Part shown: positions 45,651-55,830 of the stretch, one piece after another
How the letters are laid out: every line of letters begins with the position of its first letter
How positions within the stretch are numbered: the first letter of the stretch is position 1
Assembly: GCA_032622095.1 (NCBI GenBank)
Contig: CP136069.1
Coordinates: 87,134,958 to 87,198,957 of the forward strand
DNA from: Siphonodentalium dalli
Taxonomy: Eukaryota; Mollusca; Scaphopoda; Gadilida; Siphonodentaliidae
Direction: 5' to 3'
DNA length: 64,000 bases
The notes under the pieces: generated by a model
The model's database searches: none
What the model saw: only the letters and a program-made list of their open reading frames with translations
Told to the model about the DNA's origin: nothing
Program-made: the position numbers and the translations under genes

Positions 45651-45785
45651 GGTTAATAGGCTATCTTAAAATCAAAGTTAATAAATTGATATAAATTGAA
45701 TTTATGGCTGAAGCCATAAATTAAATTACAAATTTCTGTGTACAAGACGTAATCAAAATAATTCACGCAAAGTGGATTAGGCAAC
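45651..45785. mobile_element. Right part of the interrupted TTAA-type MITE
   Basis: GGTTAATAGGCTATCTTAAA, ATATAAATTGAATTTATGGC and AGACGTAATCAAA match 63299-63425. It is truncated where the G-rich array begins. Confidence 0.75.
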
Positions 45786-46215
45786 CGTTCTCGAAAACGG
45801 TCCGTACCCAATTTTCACCCCCATCAGGGTGGCACCCCCGGGGGTGATGGGTGGGGGTCGGGGTGTTTCTAGGTGTTATTTGGGGCGGACCACCAACCCA
45901 TGCCGTCAAATCGGTCGAAATCCTTACCGTTCTCGAAAATGGTCCGTACCCCATTTTCACCCCCTCGGGGTGGCACCCCCGGGGGTGATGGGTGGGGGTC
46001 GGGGTGTTTGTAGGTGGTATTTGGGGCGGGCCACCCACCCATGCCATCAAATCGGTCGAAATCCTTACCGTTCTCGAAAATGGTCCGTATATCCCATTTT
46101 CACCCACTCTGGGATGGCACCCCCGGGGTGGTGGTGGGGGGGTCGGGGTGTTTCTAGGTGGTATTTGGGACGGGCCACCCACCCATGCCGTCAAATCGGT
46201 CGAAAGCGACATTTT
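45786..46215. repeat. G-rich tandem array, 141-bp unit, three copies
   Basis: Units start at about 45786, 45927 and 46068 with ACCGTTCTCGAAAA.GGTCCG. Each has CCCCCGGGGGTGATGGGTGG-like sequence and ATCGGTCGAAA. The last runs into the right subterminal region of the large element. G-runs on one strand could form quadruplexes. ORFs of 65-160 codons here are Pro/Thr or Gly/Trp translations. Confidence 0.88.
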
Positions 46216-46230
46216 TGAAAATAAGGAATA

Positions 46231-46257
46231 GGGAATAAGTTCCAATTGTCATGTTCG
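46231..46257 (-). repeat. Right terminal inverted repeat
   Basis: Exact complement of 35519-35545. It is followed by TAAAAATACTGAAATAG, the continuation of the exon-2 intron flank. Confidence 0.88.
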
Positions 46258-46269
46258 TAAAAATACTGA

Positions 46270-46990
46270 AATAGACACGACACAGCGAAATCCACCTGGA
46301 CGAACACCACTCATTACTTATATATGAAATGGTCTTTTTTACTTTAAACATGTTTTATTAGTGATACATTTGGTATTCAGTTTTTTTAAGTGGGAACTAT
46401 AAACTGTGGTGAATAATGTATGGTGAACGGCTGAATTGAGAAAATGAAATGATTGTGTTTGAAATGATAGATTTACATGAATATCGAAAAAGGCATGTGG
46501 TATAGGCCAGTATAATTAAAATCGATCAGACTCTGAACGAGATACGCCTTACAGAGTCTGTACTTACGATTTCACTATACCATTCATATTAACACCGATA
46601 TAAATAACTTATATGTATGCAATCCCTGTAATATCACGCCAAAGCGCAAAATTAAAGTTTAATCAACAACTGTTGAAATTCATGAAAATACTGAATTCTA
46701 TATTCTCCTTGCTAGATATATTATTGGTCAATTCTGGACTACTCAATGTGCCATTCTGATCCATACATGGCCATTTCGATAAGAAAATGAGAATTTGTCC
46801 ACGCTCACTGAAGCAAGCACTTTTGAAGCAATGAACACGATATAGCCCATATATATATATTTGAATAAATAAACATCTGGATGTATATTGTTCATAACTT
46901 CGTTGTGATCCGAATCGATCTGGCAGTAATATGTGACTTGTCGTGCTATATATAAATACACCAAGATCAAATAAAGACACATAAATATAC
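46270..46990. other. Intron 1 sequence between the element and exon 1
   Basis: The first 150 bp continue the duplicated exon-2 flank (GGACGAACACCACTCATTAC, as at 33140). The rest is AT-rich. ORFs at 46663-46980 have no protein similarity that I recognise. Confidence 0.6.
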
Positions 46991-46996
46991 CCTTAC

Positions 46997-47084
46997 CGTG
47001 TGAATATCTTATCGCCTGAAATAGGAAAACTACGCCTAGAAATCCAGATAATCCAATATTGGATATCATAATACTGGATATCAT
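46997..47084 (-). CDS. Exon 1 of cadherin-like gene: signal peptide
   Basis: From ATG at 47082-47084, 88 nt encode MISSIMISNIGLSGFLGVVF then LFQAIRYSH, a hydrophobic stretch typical of a signal peptide with a possible cleavage after ...LFQA. The donor GTAAGG follows in phase 1, matching exon 2 (Val codon at the junction). A second ATG is six codons in. A TATA-like motif lies about 70 bp upstream. No other exon with a phase-1 donor and hydrophobic start was seen nearby. The link to exon 2 spans 14 kb, including the large insertion, and is an inference from phase and context. Confidence 0.65.
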
Positions 47085-47099
47085 TAACACGAAAAATAA

Positions 47100-47126
47100 T
47101 CAGAAGTCTCCAAGTCGAAGCTTCAT
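47100..47126 (-). other. Possible upstream ORF (8 codons) before exon 1 start
   Basis: ATG AAG CTT CGA ... TGA encodes MKLRLGDF and ends 15 nt before the main ATG. If transcription starts about 30 nt after the TATA motif, this ATG would be almost at the cap and may not be used. Confidence 0.3.
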
Positions 47127-47152
47127 TTGGGAATTTAAATGTCGAGTGCGCT

Positions 47153-47162
47153 CCTATATAAA
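47153..47162 (-). promoter_or_regulatory. TATA-like box of the cadherin-like gene
   Basis: TTTATATAGG on the minus strand, about 70 nt upstream of the main ATG. The sequence between fits a short 5' UTR. Confidence 0.4.
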
Positions 47163-47709
47163 TGCCTATTCACTGCATAATCACTGGGTATTTAAACTAA
47201 AGTATTCAACTATAAACTGTAGCTCGCTGTCGCCTCACCATTGTGTGCTATGTATTTATGAGTTTGTTTGTACTCATATGAAAAGTCTCTTAACCTTACT
47301 TTGAATGTAACTGAATGGCGTATATTTGCAGAACGCACTTTAGCATTGAAATTTATCGGCCACTGTATGATTATTATCATGTTCAAACAAATGTTTATGA
47401 TATCTGCTGGTTCCTTCGCGATAGCATATAATAAGGCGAAATGGAAACGTAATTAAAACGGATGTTTATTATAAGTCGTAATAAGGGTTTCCGTGTTACC
47501 ACGCGCACGCAAAAACAATTATAACAGGTTTTTTCTTCTTTTTGTTTGACAGAAATAAAAAAAGGGTTGGTGAAACAGTGACGGAATGTTGTACATGTGA
47601 TTATGTCGATTCTGGCTCAATTGGCCCCTCATTCTCCATCTAGCACACGATACTAACACCAATCTGAAAACTATATAGGGGTGCATGTTATCGATAAAAA
47701 ACGAAATAG

Positions 47710-47782
47710 TTAAAGGTACTCAATCCGATTCGATGGTCCCCATATCACACGATTCTAACAACAACAACAACAACATTTTTTA
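47710..47782 (+). mobile_element. TTAA MITE left-end fragment (AGGTACTCAATCCGAT family)
   Basis: TTAAAGGTACTCAATCCGAT then ATGGTCCCCATATCA and an (AAC)n run. This is the mirror of the right end at 18120-18195. The remainder is not recognisable. 47160-47700 and 47790-48400 show no gene; the ORF at 47850-48158 has no signature. Confidence 0.7.
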
Positions 47783-48409
47783 AATTTCATATTACTAATC
47801 TGACATATCAGATTAATAACTGAACAGATGGCGGTTCTATGATTCTATCGTGATTCACATTATGTTAATTTTGGCGACATTTAATTTTTATTATATAACT
47901 GCAAAAGTTACAAATCGTGTAAAAAAATGTCTTGTGAACCGGTGTGCTGTGAAAGTTTCAGCTTTAGTGCGCAATACAACATGTTCCTATAGTCGATACA
48001 ATGGTACTATATTTTTATTGAACAAGGCATTCCGGCCTATATATCGGTGTTCTTTGTGCACGTATAATAGTGAAACCAATAAGAATTTCAACAGGAACAC
48101 TGGAAGAATGACAATGTACGACTCAAAACAGCTTGGGGGCCATGAGAAAGAAATATAATATAAGACTTTCAATATAATTACCAGTTTCATTGCTGAAACA
48201 TATTCCCCAAAACATAGAAGGAAAGCTTTTCAAAGCATATTTGTTTAGCTGTTAATGTAGTATATGGATCTATATGAATAGAAGTTCCGTATACTGTATT
48301 GCGACACGTGAACAAGCTTTCATGAAATATATCTATTGCACATTGATTGAGACTGGCGTGCCAAAAACTTAATGGGTTTGTGCGAAATAATTATACAAGT
48401 GCAATGGAT

Positions 48410-48690
48410 CCTTTAAAGGCCCACTTAATTTTCGAACCCCCAGATTACATTATGTAATATATATGCCATATTATACACCATTTGAAAGAGTATAAGCTCC
48501 AAGGCATTGTATTTTCAACTTATTCGATGTAATAAACAGTCTACTGTGAACATGTTATTTTTATTGAGAAACTGGCGTCTGTGCTGTGGTCATGTTTATG
48601 CACAAAGTCAATTATTTTCAACGCAAGGGGAACAACTCTATATATTTAGATATAGAGTTATTCCCCTTCCATTAAAAATAAATCTTCGGT
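48410..48690. mobile_element. TTAA MITE (AAAGGCCCACTTAATTTT family), left portion
   Basis: TTTAAAGGCCCACTTAATTT, CCATTTGAAAGAG, ACTTATTCGATG, GAACATGTTATTTTTATTGAG and TATTTAGATATAGAG match 18335-18600. The right end is missing. Confidence 0.75.
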
Positions 48691-48939
48691 TTAAATTCCG
48701 TAAGCCAAATGGGGGAAATTATTGGGACATGACAATCTGCGGGATGGGATGAGATATGGGATAGAACGACAATCTGCGGGACAGAATTTCAAATTGCGTG
48801 GGACGGCCTATATCTCGAGGAATACTGCACGTAGATAGCTCATTTTGGTGTCTAACGAAAGACCCCCATTCGCCCTATCGGATATTAACTGACCGGACAC
48901 CAGAAGTTGCATTATTTGGTCGACAACTGACCTAACATG

Positions 48940-50560
48940 AAATTATCGAAAGCTGTAGCCCGTGCTAAAGGATTTAGTCACACAAAGAGTAAAATCCAAG
49001 ATGGCTGCTGGCGGCCATGGTTTTTTACCGACTGACCTCAAGATCACTCGTTCCCATCTACATATCATTGTTAACATCCATGGCAAATTTTATGATGATC
49101 AGACTAAAGGTACGACCTGTAGCCCGTGCTAAAGGATTTAGTCATACAAAGAGTAAAATCCAAGATGGCTGCTGGCGGCCATGTTTTTTGGCCGAATGAC
49201 CCCAAAATGACTCGTTCCTATCTACATGTCAATATTAACATCCACGACACATTTCATGATGATCAGACGAAGAGTACGACCTGTAGCCCGTGCTAATGGA
49301 TTGAATTTTGAAATTCAAGATGGCCATTGGCGGCCATGTTTTTTTGCCGAATGACCCCAAAATGACTCATTCTCAGCTAGATGTCAATGTCAACAGCCAT
49401 GACAAATCTCATAATGATCCGACCAAAGGTACGACCTGTAGTCCGTGCCAAAGGATTTAGTCATGCAAAGAGTAAAATCCAAGATGGCTGCTGGCGGCCA
49501 TATTTTTTGGCCTAATGACCCCAAAATGGCTCGTGTCAATATTAACATCCACGACAAATTTCATGATGATCAGACGAACAGTACGACCTGTAGCCCATGC
49601 TAATGGATTGAATTTTGAATTTCAAGATGGCCACTGGCGGCCATGTTTTTTTGCCGAATGACCCCAAAATGACTCATTCTCATCTAGATGTCCATTGACA
49701 AATCTCATAATGATCCGACCAAAAGTACGACCTGTAGTCCGTGCCAAAGGATTTAGTCATGCAAAGAGTAAAATCCAAGATGGCTGCTGGCGGCCATGTT
49801 TTTTGGCCTAATGACCCCAAAATGGCTCGTTCCCATCTACATGTCATTGTTAATATCCATGACAAATTTCATGAAGATCCGACCAAAGCTACGACCTGTA
49901 GCCCATGCAGAATGATTTAGTCATGCAAAGAATAAAATCCAAGATGGCTGCTGGCGGCCATGTTTTTTGGCCGAACTACCCCAAAATGACTCGTTTCCAT
50001 CTACATGTCAATAGTAACATCGATGACAAATTTCATGATGATCAGACGAACAGTACGACCTATAGCCCGTGCTAGTGGATTGAAATTTGAAATCCATTAT
50101 GGCCGCTGGCGGCCATGTTTTTTTGCTGAATGACCCCAAAATGACTCGTTCCCATCTACATGTCAATGTCAACAGCCATGACAAATTTCATATTGATCTG
50201 ACCAAAGGTACGACCTGTAGCCCGTGCCAAAGGATTTAGTCATGCACAGAGTGAAATCCAAGATGGCTGCTGGCGGCCATGTTTTTTGACCGAATGACCC
50301 CAAAATTACTCGTTACCATCTACATGTCAATATTAACATCCATGACAAATTTAATGATGATCAGATGAACAGTACGACCTGTAGCCCGTGCTAATGGATT
50401 GAATTTTTAAATCCAAGATGGCCGCTGGCGGCCATGTTTTTTTCCGAATGACCCCAAAATGACTCATTCCCATCTACATGTCAATGTCAACAGCTATGAC
50501 AAATTTGATGATGATCTGACCAAAGGTATGACCTGTAGCCCGTGCTAAAGGAAATTGTTG
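48940..50560. repeat. Satellite of about 157-bp hairpin monomers, two subtypes in AABABAABAB order
   Basis: Ten monomers centre at about 49001, 49158, 49316, 49480, 49625, 49778, 49941, 50097, 50260 and 50415. Each has an AAGATGGC..CTGGCGGCCAT hairpin, CCAAAATGACTCG, CATCTACATGTCAAT and GTACGACCTGTAGCCCGTGC. Subtype A has AAAGGATTTAGTCATGCAAA; subtype B has AATGGATTGAATTTTGAA. A (CACACACA)GGACGACGGA tail follows the last unit. An isolated monomer is at 52255-52370. Confidence 0.88.
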
Positions 50561-50619
50561 ATAGACGCACACACACACACGGACGACGGATACCAAGCCA
50601 TGGCAATAGCTCAAACTTT

Positions 50620-51397
50620 ACAAAGTAAAGTTGAGCTAAAAATTGGCACTGCCCAGAGGGGTTAAAGCAGGGCACCATGTCAATATTCAGCCCCTTGACC
50701 AATTTAGGTCAAACAAAGGGCGTTGCAGGGTACCACCAGCAAGCTAATCTAAATACTCACCCCACTCCAATCGAAAATGGTCACCATCCAGAGGGTTAAA
50801 AATCAAAATAGGGCACACATGCCATTTCTCGGCCTCTTGACCAATATAGATCAAACAAAGTGTGGTCCCCAAGCCAATCTAAAGATTCACCCCGATCCAA
50901 AATGGCCACCATCCAGAATGGGTTAAAATAGGGCACCCATGTCATTTCTCGGCCCCTTAACCAATTTAGGTCAAACAAAGGTTGTTGTAGGGAGAACCCC
51001 AAGCCAATCTAAGTATTCATCCTACCCGCACCACCCCGATCCAAAATGGCCTGAGAAATGGCATGGATGCCCTATTTGAACCCCTCTGTACGGCGGCCAA
51101 ATTGGATCGTGGTAAGGCGAATATTTAGATCGGATTGGGGCCACCATATAATGTCCTTTGTTTGACCTATATCAGTCAAGGGGCTGAGAAATGGCATGGG
51201 TGCCCTATTTGAACCCCTCTGGATGGTGGCAATTTTGGATTGGGTTAGGTGAATACTTTAGAATGGCTTGGGGGGGGGGGGGCACCTTACAACACCCTTT
51301 ATTTGACCTAAATCCGTCAAGGGACCTAGAAATGGCATGGGTGCCCTATTTGAACCCCTCTCTACAGTGGACATCTTGGGTCAGGGTGGGTTGAGTG
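50620..51397. repeat. 145-bp satellite, left block, with orientation switch near 51030
   Basis: Units contain CCAAGCCAATCTAAATATTC, ATGGCCACCATCCAGA, AAAATAGGGCACCCATG and GACCAATTTAGGTCAAACAA. Up to about 51010 they run in one orientation; from 51045 (AGAAATGGCATGGATGCCCT, GACCTA..TC.GTCAAGGGGC) they are reversed. The block continues at 53073 after a transposon insertion. Confidence 0.85.
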
Positions 51398-51789
51398 TAG
51401 GGTCCTGCGAATTGGAGATTTTGATCGAATCGAATTGAAGAATACGAATCGAATATCGAATCGAATTATACATGTGTGTTGCATTCTCAATTGGGCATGT
51501 TTTGCCAATGATTAGATGATGTTTGAAACGTTCTATGAACTTCCATGAAGTTCCATCATAGCTTATGTGGCGATCAACCGTCGATCGCGATACTATTAAC
51601 TTCAATTGATTATTGTCGAGAAGAAACAAAAATAGATCAAAACGTCCATGCGGACGTCACGACGATTAATATATAACCGGCCTATCGGAACTAAAATCAC
51701 GCAAAGTTTGTTCAGTTTGCATGTACATGCAAAATTGCAAATGGGCATTCGGAAACACCCGTTGTTGTAAACTTGAAGATGCAACAACA

Positions 51790-52050
51790 GTCGCAGGGTA
51801 GCCTGTTTATGTGGTACTGGGTGCTTCTGGAACTGATGATTCCATAGCTGGGTCGTTGTCCCAGATGCTTGCGATTTATACACCATGTTGTATTCGTCAC
51901 ACGTGTAAGTTCTTGCACTGCCTGAGAAGCTTATCATGTTTAAAATAAACATGAATAACGGACGACTTATTGTCAAGTGCCAAAGGAACGCTCCGAAACT
52001 GACAATCGACTTCAAAACTCACTCCACCAACCAGGGGGGGGGGGGTGAAA
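51790..52050 (-). pseudogene. Remnant of a BED-type zinc finger (hAT transposase N-terminus)
   Basis: Across two frames the minus strand reads KSSVIHVYFKHDKLLRQCKN and then TCDEYNMVYKSQASGTTTQL followed by WNHQFQKHP. The order S-x-V-x-x-Y-F, Cys pair, S-G-T-T-x-x-L, H-x4-H is that of BED fingers. The second Cys of the C-x2-C pair is Tyr, and a frameshift separates the two parts. No catalytic RNase-H region was found in the element. Confidence 0.55.
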
Positions 52051-52254
52051 AAAAATTTCCGGCACGTATGCCGGGGTGGGTGGGTGGTCAAAGCCACCAA
52101 CAAGCAATTTTTTCCACAACTAAAAAAAAAATTCCTGCTTGTTTTTTAGTGTTTTGGCAATGAGTTAAAATTGGGCTTCAAAACCACTTTGAATGAGAGA
52201 AATAATGTAATTCTAACTGGTAAACTGACTGCAGGCAGTTATCGTGTTGTATTT

Positions 52255-52370
52255 TGTTGCAAATTTTGAAATCCAAGATGGCCGCTGGCAGCCATGTTTT
52301 TTTGGCCAAATGACCTCAAAATGACTCATTCCTATTTACATGTCCATGTTAACATCCATGATAAATAGTA
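52255..52370 (+). repeat. Isolated monomer of the 157-bp satellite inside the hAT element
   Basis: AAATCCAAGATGGCCGCTGG, GCCATGTTTTTTTGGCC, CAAAATGACTCATTCC and TACATGTCCATGTTAACATC match the array at 48940-50560. Confidence 0.8.
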
Positions 52371-53072
52371 TGCACAGAAATTCATATACAGCTGTTTACA
52401 GTGAATTTCCCCCCGCAAATCTCTGTTTTAGAGTTAAAAGGGGGGGTGGGTGTCAAAAAATGGTCGGAAAAAACTGCCGAAAACGGAAAAAAATTTGGCG
52501 GTGGGGGTGGGTGGGTACAAAAAATGATCGAAAGGGAAAAAATGCCATATGTGCCTGAATTTTTTTTTAGACCCCCCCCCCCCTGCAACAACATGCACTT
52601 TTCGACCCCTGAAACACGTGAAGTTTACATAATCAACGATGTCACATACAAATAACGCGGAACCTGAGATAGACAGTCGGTGGATAACGCTAGTAGTTGC
52701 TCAGTCTCATAGTTATTATAATTTATGTGCGTCGTCGGTCCAACAGCGATTTCAGAGCTTTTGGCAATCATGTTCCAAGCTAGAATTCAGACATATTTAG
52801 TGGTCCTAATCTGGTGGCTAATTACTGGCCATAAATATATTTAATAGCATGTGTACATTCGTGATGTACAATAAGAATTATAAAGCGCACATATTCATAA
52901 TTTTAGGGAATTAAATGGCACAGAAACAGCTAAGATAGACGTGTGTACGCGTGTTCGTAAACAGCTAATAATTTCATTCATATATATTCGAAATTTCGAG
53001 TTGGAAATTTCTACTCAAATTCGAATCGAATTTGACTTTCGAATCGAATATTCGCAGGACCCTAGTTGAGTG

Positions 53073-53960
53073 GGGTGAATATTTAGATTGGCTTGGGGGG
53101 GGGGGGGGGCACCATACAATACCCATTTGTTTTTACCAGAATTGGTCAAGGGGCCGATGAGATGGCATGGGTGTGCTATATGAACCTCTCTGGGCAGTGG
53201 CAATTTTGGATCAGGGTGAGGTGAGAGGGGAGAATATTTAGATTGGCTTGGGGGTCACCCTACAACACCCTTTGTTAGACCAAAATTGGTCAAGGGGCCG
53301 ATAAAGGGCATGAGTGCCCTATTTTAACCCCTCTGGATGGTGGCCATTTTGGATCATGTAGGTGAATATTTAGACTGGCATGGCCATACAACACCCTTTG
53401 TTTGACCTGAATCAGTCAAGGGGCCGAGAAATGGCATGGGTACCCTATTTTAACCACTCTGGATGGCGACCACTTTGGATTGGGGTGAATCTTTAGATTA
53501 ATTGGCTTGGGGACCACCCTTTGTATGATCAAAATTGGTCAAGGGGCCGAAAAATGACATGGGTGACCTATTTGAACCCCTCTGGATGGTGGCCATTTTG
53601 GCTAGTGTGGAGTGAATAATTAAATTGGCTTGGGGGCCACCATACACAACCCTTTGTTTGACCAAAATCGGTCAAGGGGCCAAGAAATGTCATAAGTTCC
53701 TTATTTGAACCCCTCTGGATGGTGGCCATTTTGGATCATGGTGGGGTGAGGGGTGAATATTTAGATGGGCTTGGAGGCCACCTTACAACACCCTTTGTTT
53801 GACCTATATCGGTCAAGGGGCTGTGAAATGACATGGATGCCCTATTTTTACCCAGCCAATATTTGGGTTGGGGTGGGGTGAGTGGTGAATAATCAGATTG
53901 ACTCGGGGGCCAGCCTACAACACCCTTTGTTTGACCTAAATTGCATTGGGGCCGACAAAT
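53073..53960 (+). repeat. 145-bp satellite, right block
   Basis: About six units with ATTTAGATTGGCTTGGGG, CACCCTTTGTTTGACC, GGTCAAGGGGCCGA and CCCTCTGGATGGTGGCCATT, in the same orientation as 51045-51390. No gene. Confidence 0.88.
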
Positions 53961-54349
53961 GGCAAGACATCAACTAGAAACAGATAATATAATGGTGTTG
54001 ATTCTATACATCTGATTTATATGCCTGCAGGCAGGATGGGGGGGGGGGGTGTAATGTCAAAGACTGTGGGTCGCTCACCAGACTGTAAAGACTGAGAAGA
54101 CAGGGACTCTGAAGACTACAAGAGTCAGTACTTGACAAAATCACTTAGACAAGTAGTTCTAAACATGGACATAGCTGGAAGTTCTCAGATGAGTAAGGCT
54201 CTTAACCTTGAAACTTCTAATTGCACACCACAGACAAATATCTAACCTCTTACCTTTTAATGACAACCATACCACAGTACTAAGTTCACAAAAATCCTTT
54301 TGTACATCCCTCTTAGGTTGAATATTATGACTGGTACCAGTACTTCAAG

Positions 54350-54600
54350 CTCTCAAACGTTTGAAAATTACCAACCTGACACCCCCATAAAGTTAAAATT
54401 TTTGACCAATTCGGTCCAACAGTTTAACCTGAAGTAGGAACATATGGACTGATGGTAAAAACATAGTTGGAAAATCAAACCAAACTATGAGAACAATTCT
54501 CACTTATTTTTGGTGTGAACATCTAATCTACAACTAATGTAGTATCAGGCATGAAATTTTTAACTGTTTTAACTTTTGATCAAAGTAGGGGGTCAAATCT
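54350..54600 (+). repeat. TTGGAAATTTCCAACC dispersed repeat, diverged copy
   Basis: ATTACCAACCTGACACCCCC, GTATCAGGCATGAAATTTTT and AACTTTTGATCAAAGT align with 7395-7660. 53965-54340 and 54610-54870 show no gene. Confidence 0.6.
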
Positions 54601-54879
54601 CCACCCTCTTCACTCCCTCCCCATTGCCTCAAATATTGCCCCACCAGGCTGTCTAGAAATCAATATTATTATACCAGTACCAAACAGCATAGAGGAGAGT
54701 TAAATCTCTTATCTCTGCCCCTATTAGAACAAATGTTCTATGAGATCCATTCATCTAGTAATATCAATATTCCCCCCAATTTTTCTTTGAAAAATCAGGG
54801 TATGATTTCACCTGGATAAGTGGTGGTTAAGAAACTAATATTGGAACAGCTGAGTCTGTATTTAGTGTGTCTGATCTTT

Positions 54880-55830
54880 GCAGGTGAATTTAATGACAGT
54901 ATTCCGCAAGGTGGACTAACATCACAAATTCACCCTCTGGGGACCTCATTTCCCAAAAATGACCCAATTTGAACAAATCTGAACCCCGGTCACCAAGGCC
55001 CCTCCATACCAAATATAAGCTACATAGGCCCAATGGTTCTTGAGAAAAAACTGTTTTAAGAATTACTATGGAGGGAAAGAGTTATGGCCCTGGCTTCGCA
55101 CCTATTTGATCTGATGAACTTAATTGAACAAATCTGATTGTGAGACACCTAGGGAACATGCACACTGAAATATATAAACACATTCGGTCTTTAATATGGA
55201 GAAGAAAACAATTGTTGATAGACGAATGGATAGACATCCCAACAGGCAGACGGATGGAGGCCTGACAGATAGAAGACTAATTCAATCCAATATATACCCC
55301 CCAATTTTTCTTTGAAAATCAGGGTATGATTTCATCTGGATAAGTGGTGGTTAAGAAAATAATATGAAATGGCCAAGTCTGAATTTAGTATGTCTGACAT
55401 TTGCAGAATTAGGTCCCCAAAATGTGAATTTAATGACACTATTCTGCAAGGCGGGCTAGCATCACCGACTTCAACCTCAATCTGATTAGGCTTCAATGGC
55501 CAATAAAAAAACTAGGAACAGATTGAAGTCCTACAGTTGAAGTTGGTGATGCACACCCATTGAGCACCTCAATTATGCATTTTATCTTCTGCAAATTAGG
55601 GTGACATTGAAACTGAACAGGAGGAAAAAACTAACTAAAACTAAAACAAACTTTCAATTTGATACTTAAGATACTTCCCAGAAGATGAGTCCTAAGCAGA
55701 ATTAGGTCCCTGGAGGGTGTATTTGGTGATGATGGCCTGCTGTATGGGATAGCAACACTAAATTCACCCTCTGGGGACCTCATTCTGCAAATGTCAGACA
55801 CACTATTTCCAGGCTTGAAGAATTCTAAGC
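54880..55830. repeat. Diverged repeat block (CCCTCTGGGGACCTCATT)
   Basis: AAATTCACCCTCTGGGGACC or its complement recurs at 54928, 55410, 55710 and 55770. AATTTTTCTTTGAAAAATCA and ATTTCACCTGGATAAGTGGT recur at 54780 and 55300. Part (54955-55270) is a copy of the 56250-56640 block. The minus ORF at 55631-55864 is repeat-derived. Confidence 0.6.

Larger units (their letters stand above)
35518..46258. mobile_element. 10.7-kb TIR element carrying a palindromic pair of packaging-ATPase-like genes
   Basis: The 27-bp terminal repeats (35519-35545 and 46231-46257, starting CGAACATGACAATTGGAACT) are perfect inverted copies. Flanks AAACATACT (35509-35517) and AAAAATACT (46259-46267) look like a 9-bp target duplication with one mismatch. 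The related uninterrupted sequence at 33085-33110 (CCCCAAAAATACTGAAATAG) is the empty site, and a second related site lies near 34960. Inside are a giant inverted repeat (35550-39203 / 39446-43179), then 3 kb with a truncated MITE, a 2.16-kb nested element and a G-rich tandem array. I recognise no transposase, integrase, polymerase, protease or capsid gene. The TIR does not start AG as Polintons do, and the target duplication is not the 6 bp expected of Polintons. Confidence 0.8.
51398..53064. mobile_element. hAT-like element with perfect 8-bp target duplication
   Basis: TAGGGTCCTGCGAATT at the left end pairs with ATTCGCAGGACCCTA at the right. GTTGAGTG flanks both sides (51390-51397 and 53065-53072). 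Subterminal GAATCGAAT motifs occur at both ends. An 8-bp duplication and this TIR style fit the hAT superfamily. The interior holds a BED-finger remnant (51790-52050), a monomer of the 157-bp satellite and G-rich stretches. It interrupts the 145-bp satellite and is therefore younger than that array. Confidence 0.88.

Noticed and set aside
45763-46245. 160-codon Pro/Thr-rich ORF and Gly-rich ORFs
   Set aside because: Translations of the G-rich 141-bp tandem array.
35518-46258. Classical Polinton/Maverick element
   Set aside because: No integrase, protein-primed polymerase, protease or capsid ORF; the end sequence and 9-bp duplication do not fit. Only the ATPase is reminiscent.
48940-50560. 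CRISPR-like regularly spaced repeats
   Set aside because: Repeat and spacer parts are both conserved between monomers, the unit is 157 bp and the context is an animal genome; it is a satellite.
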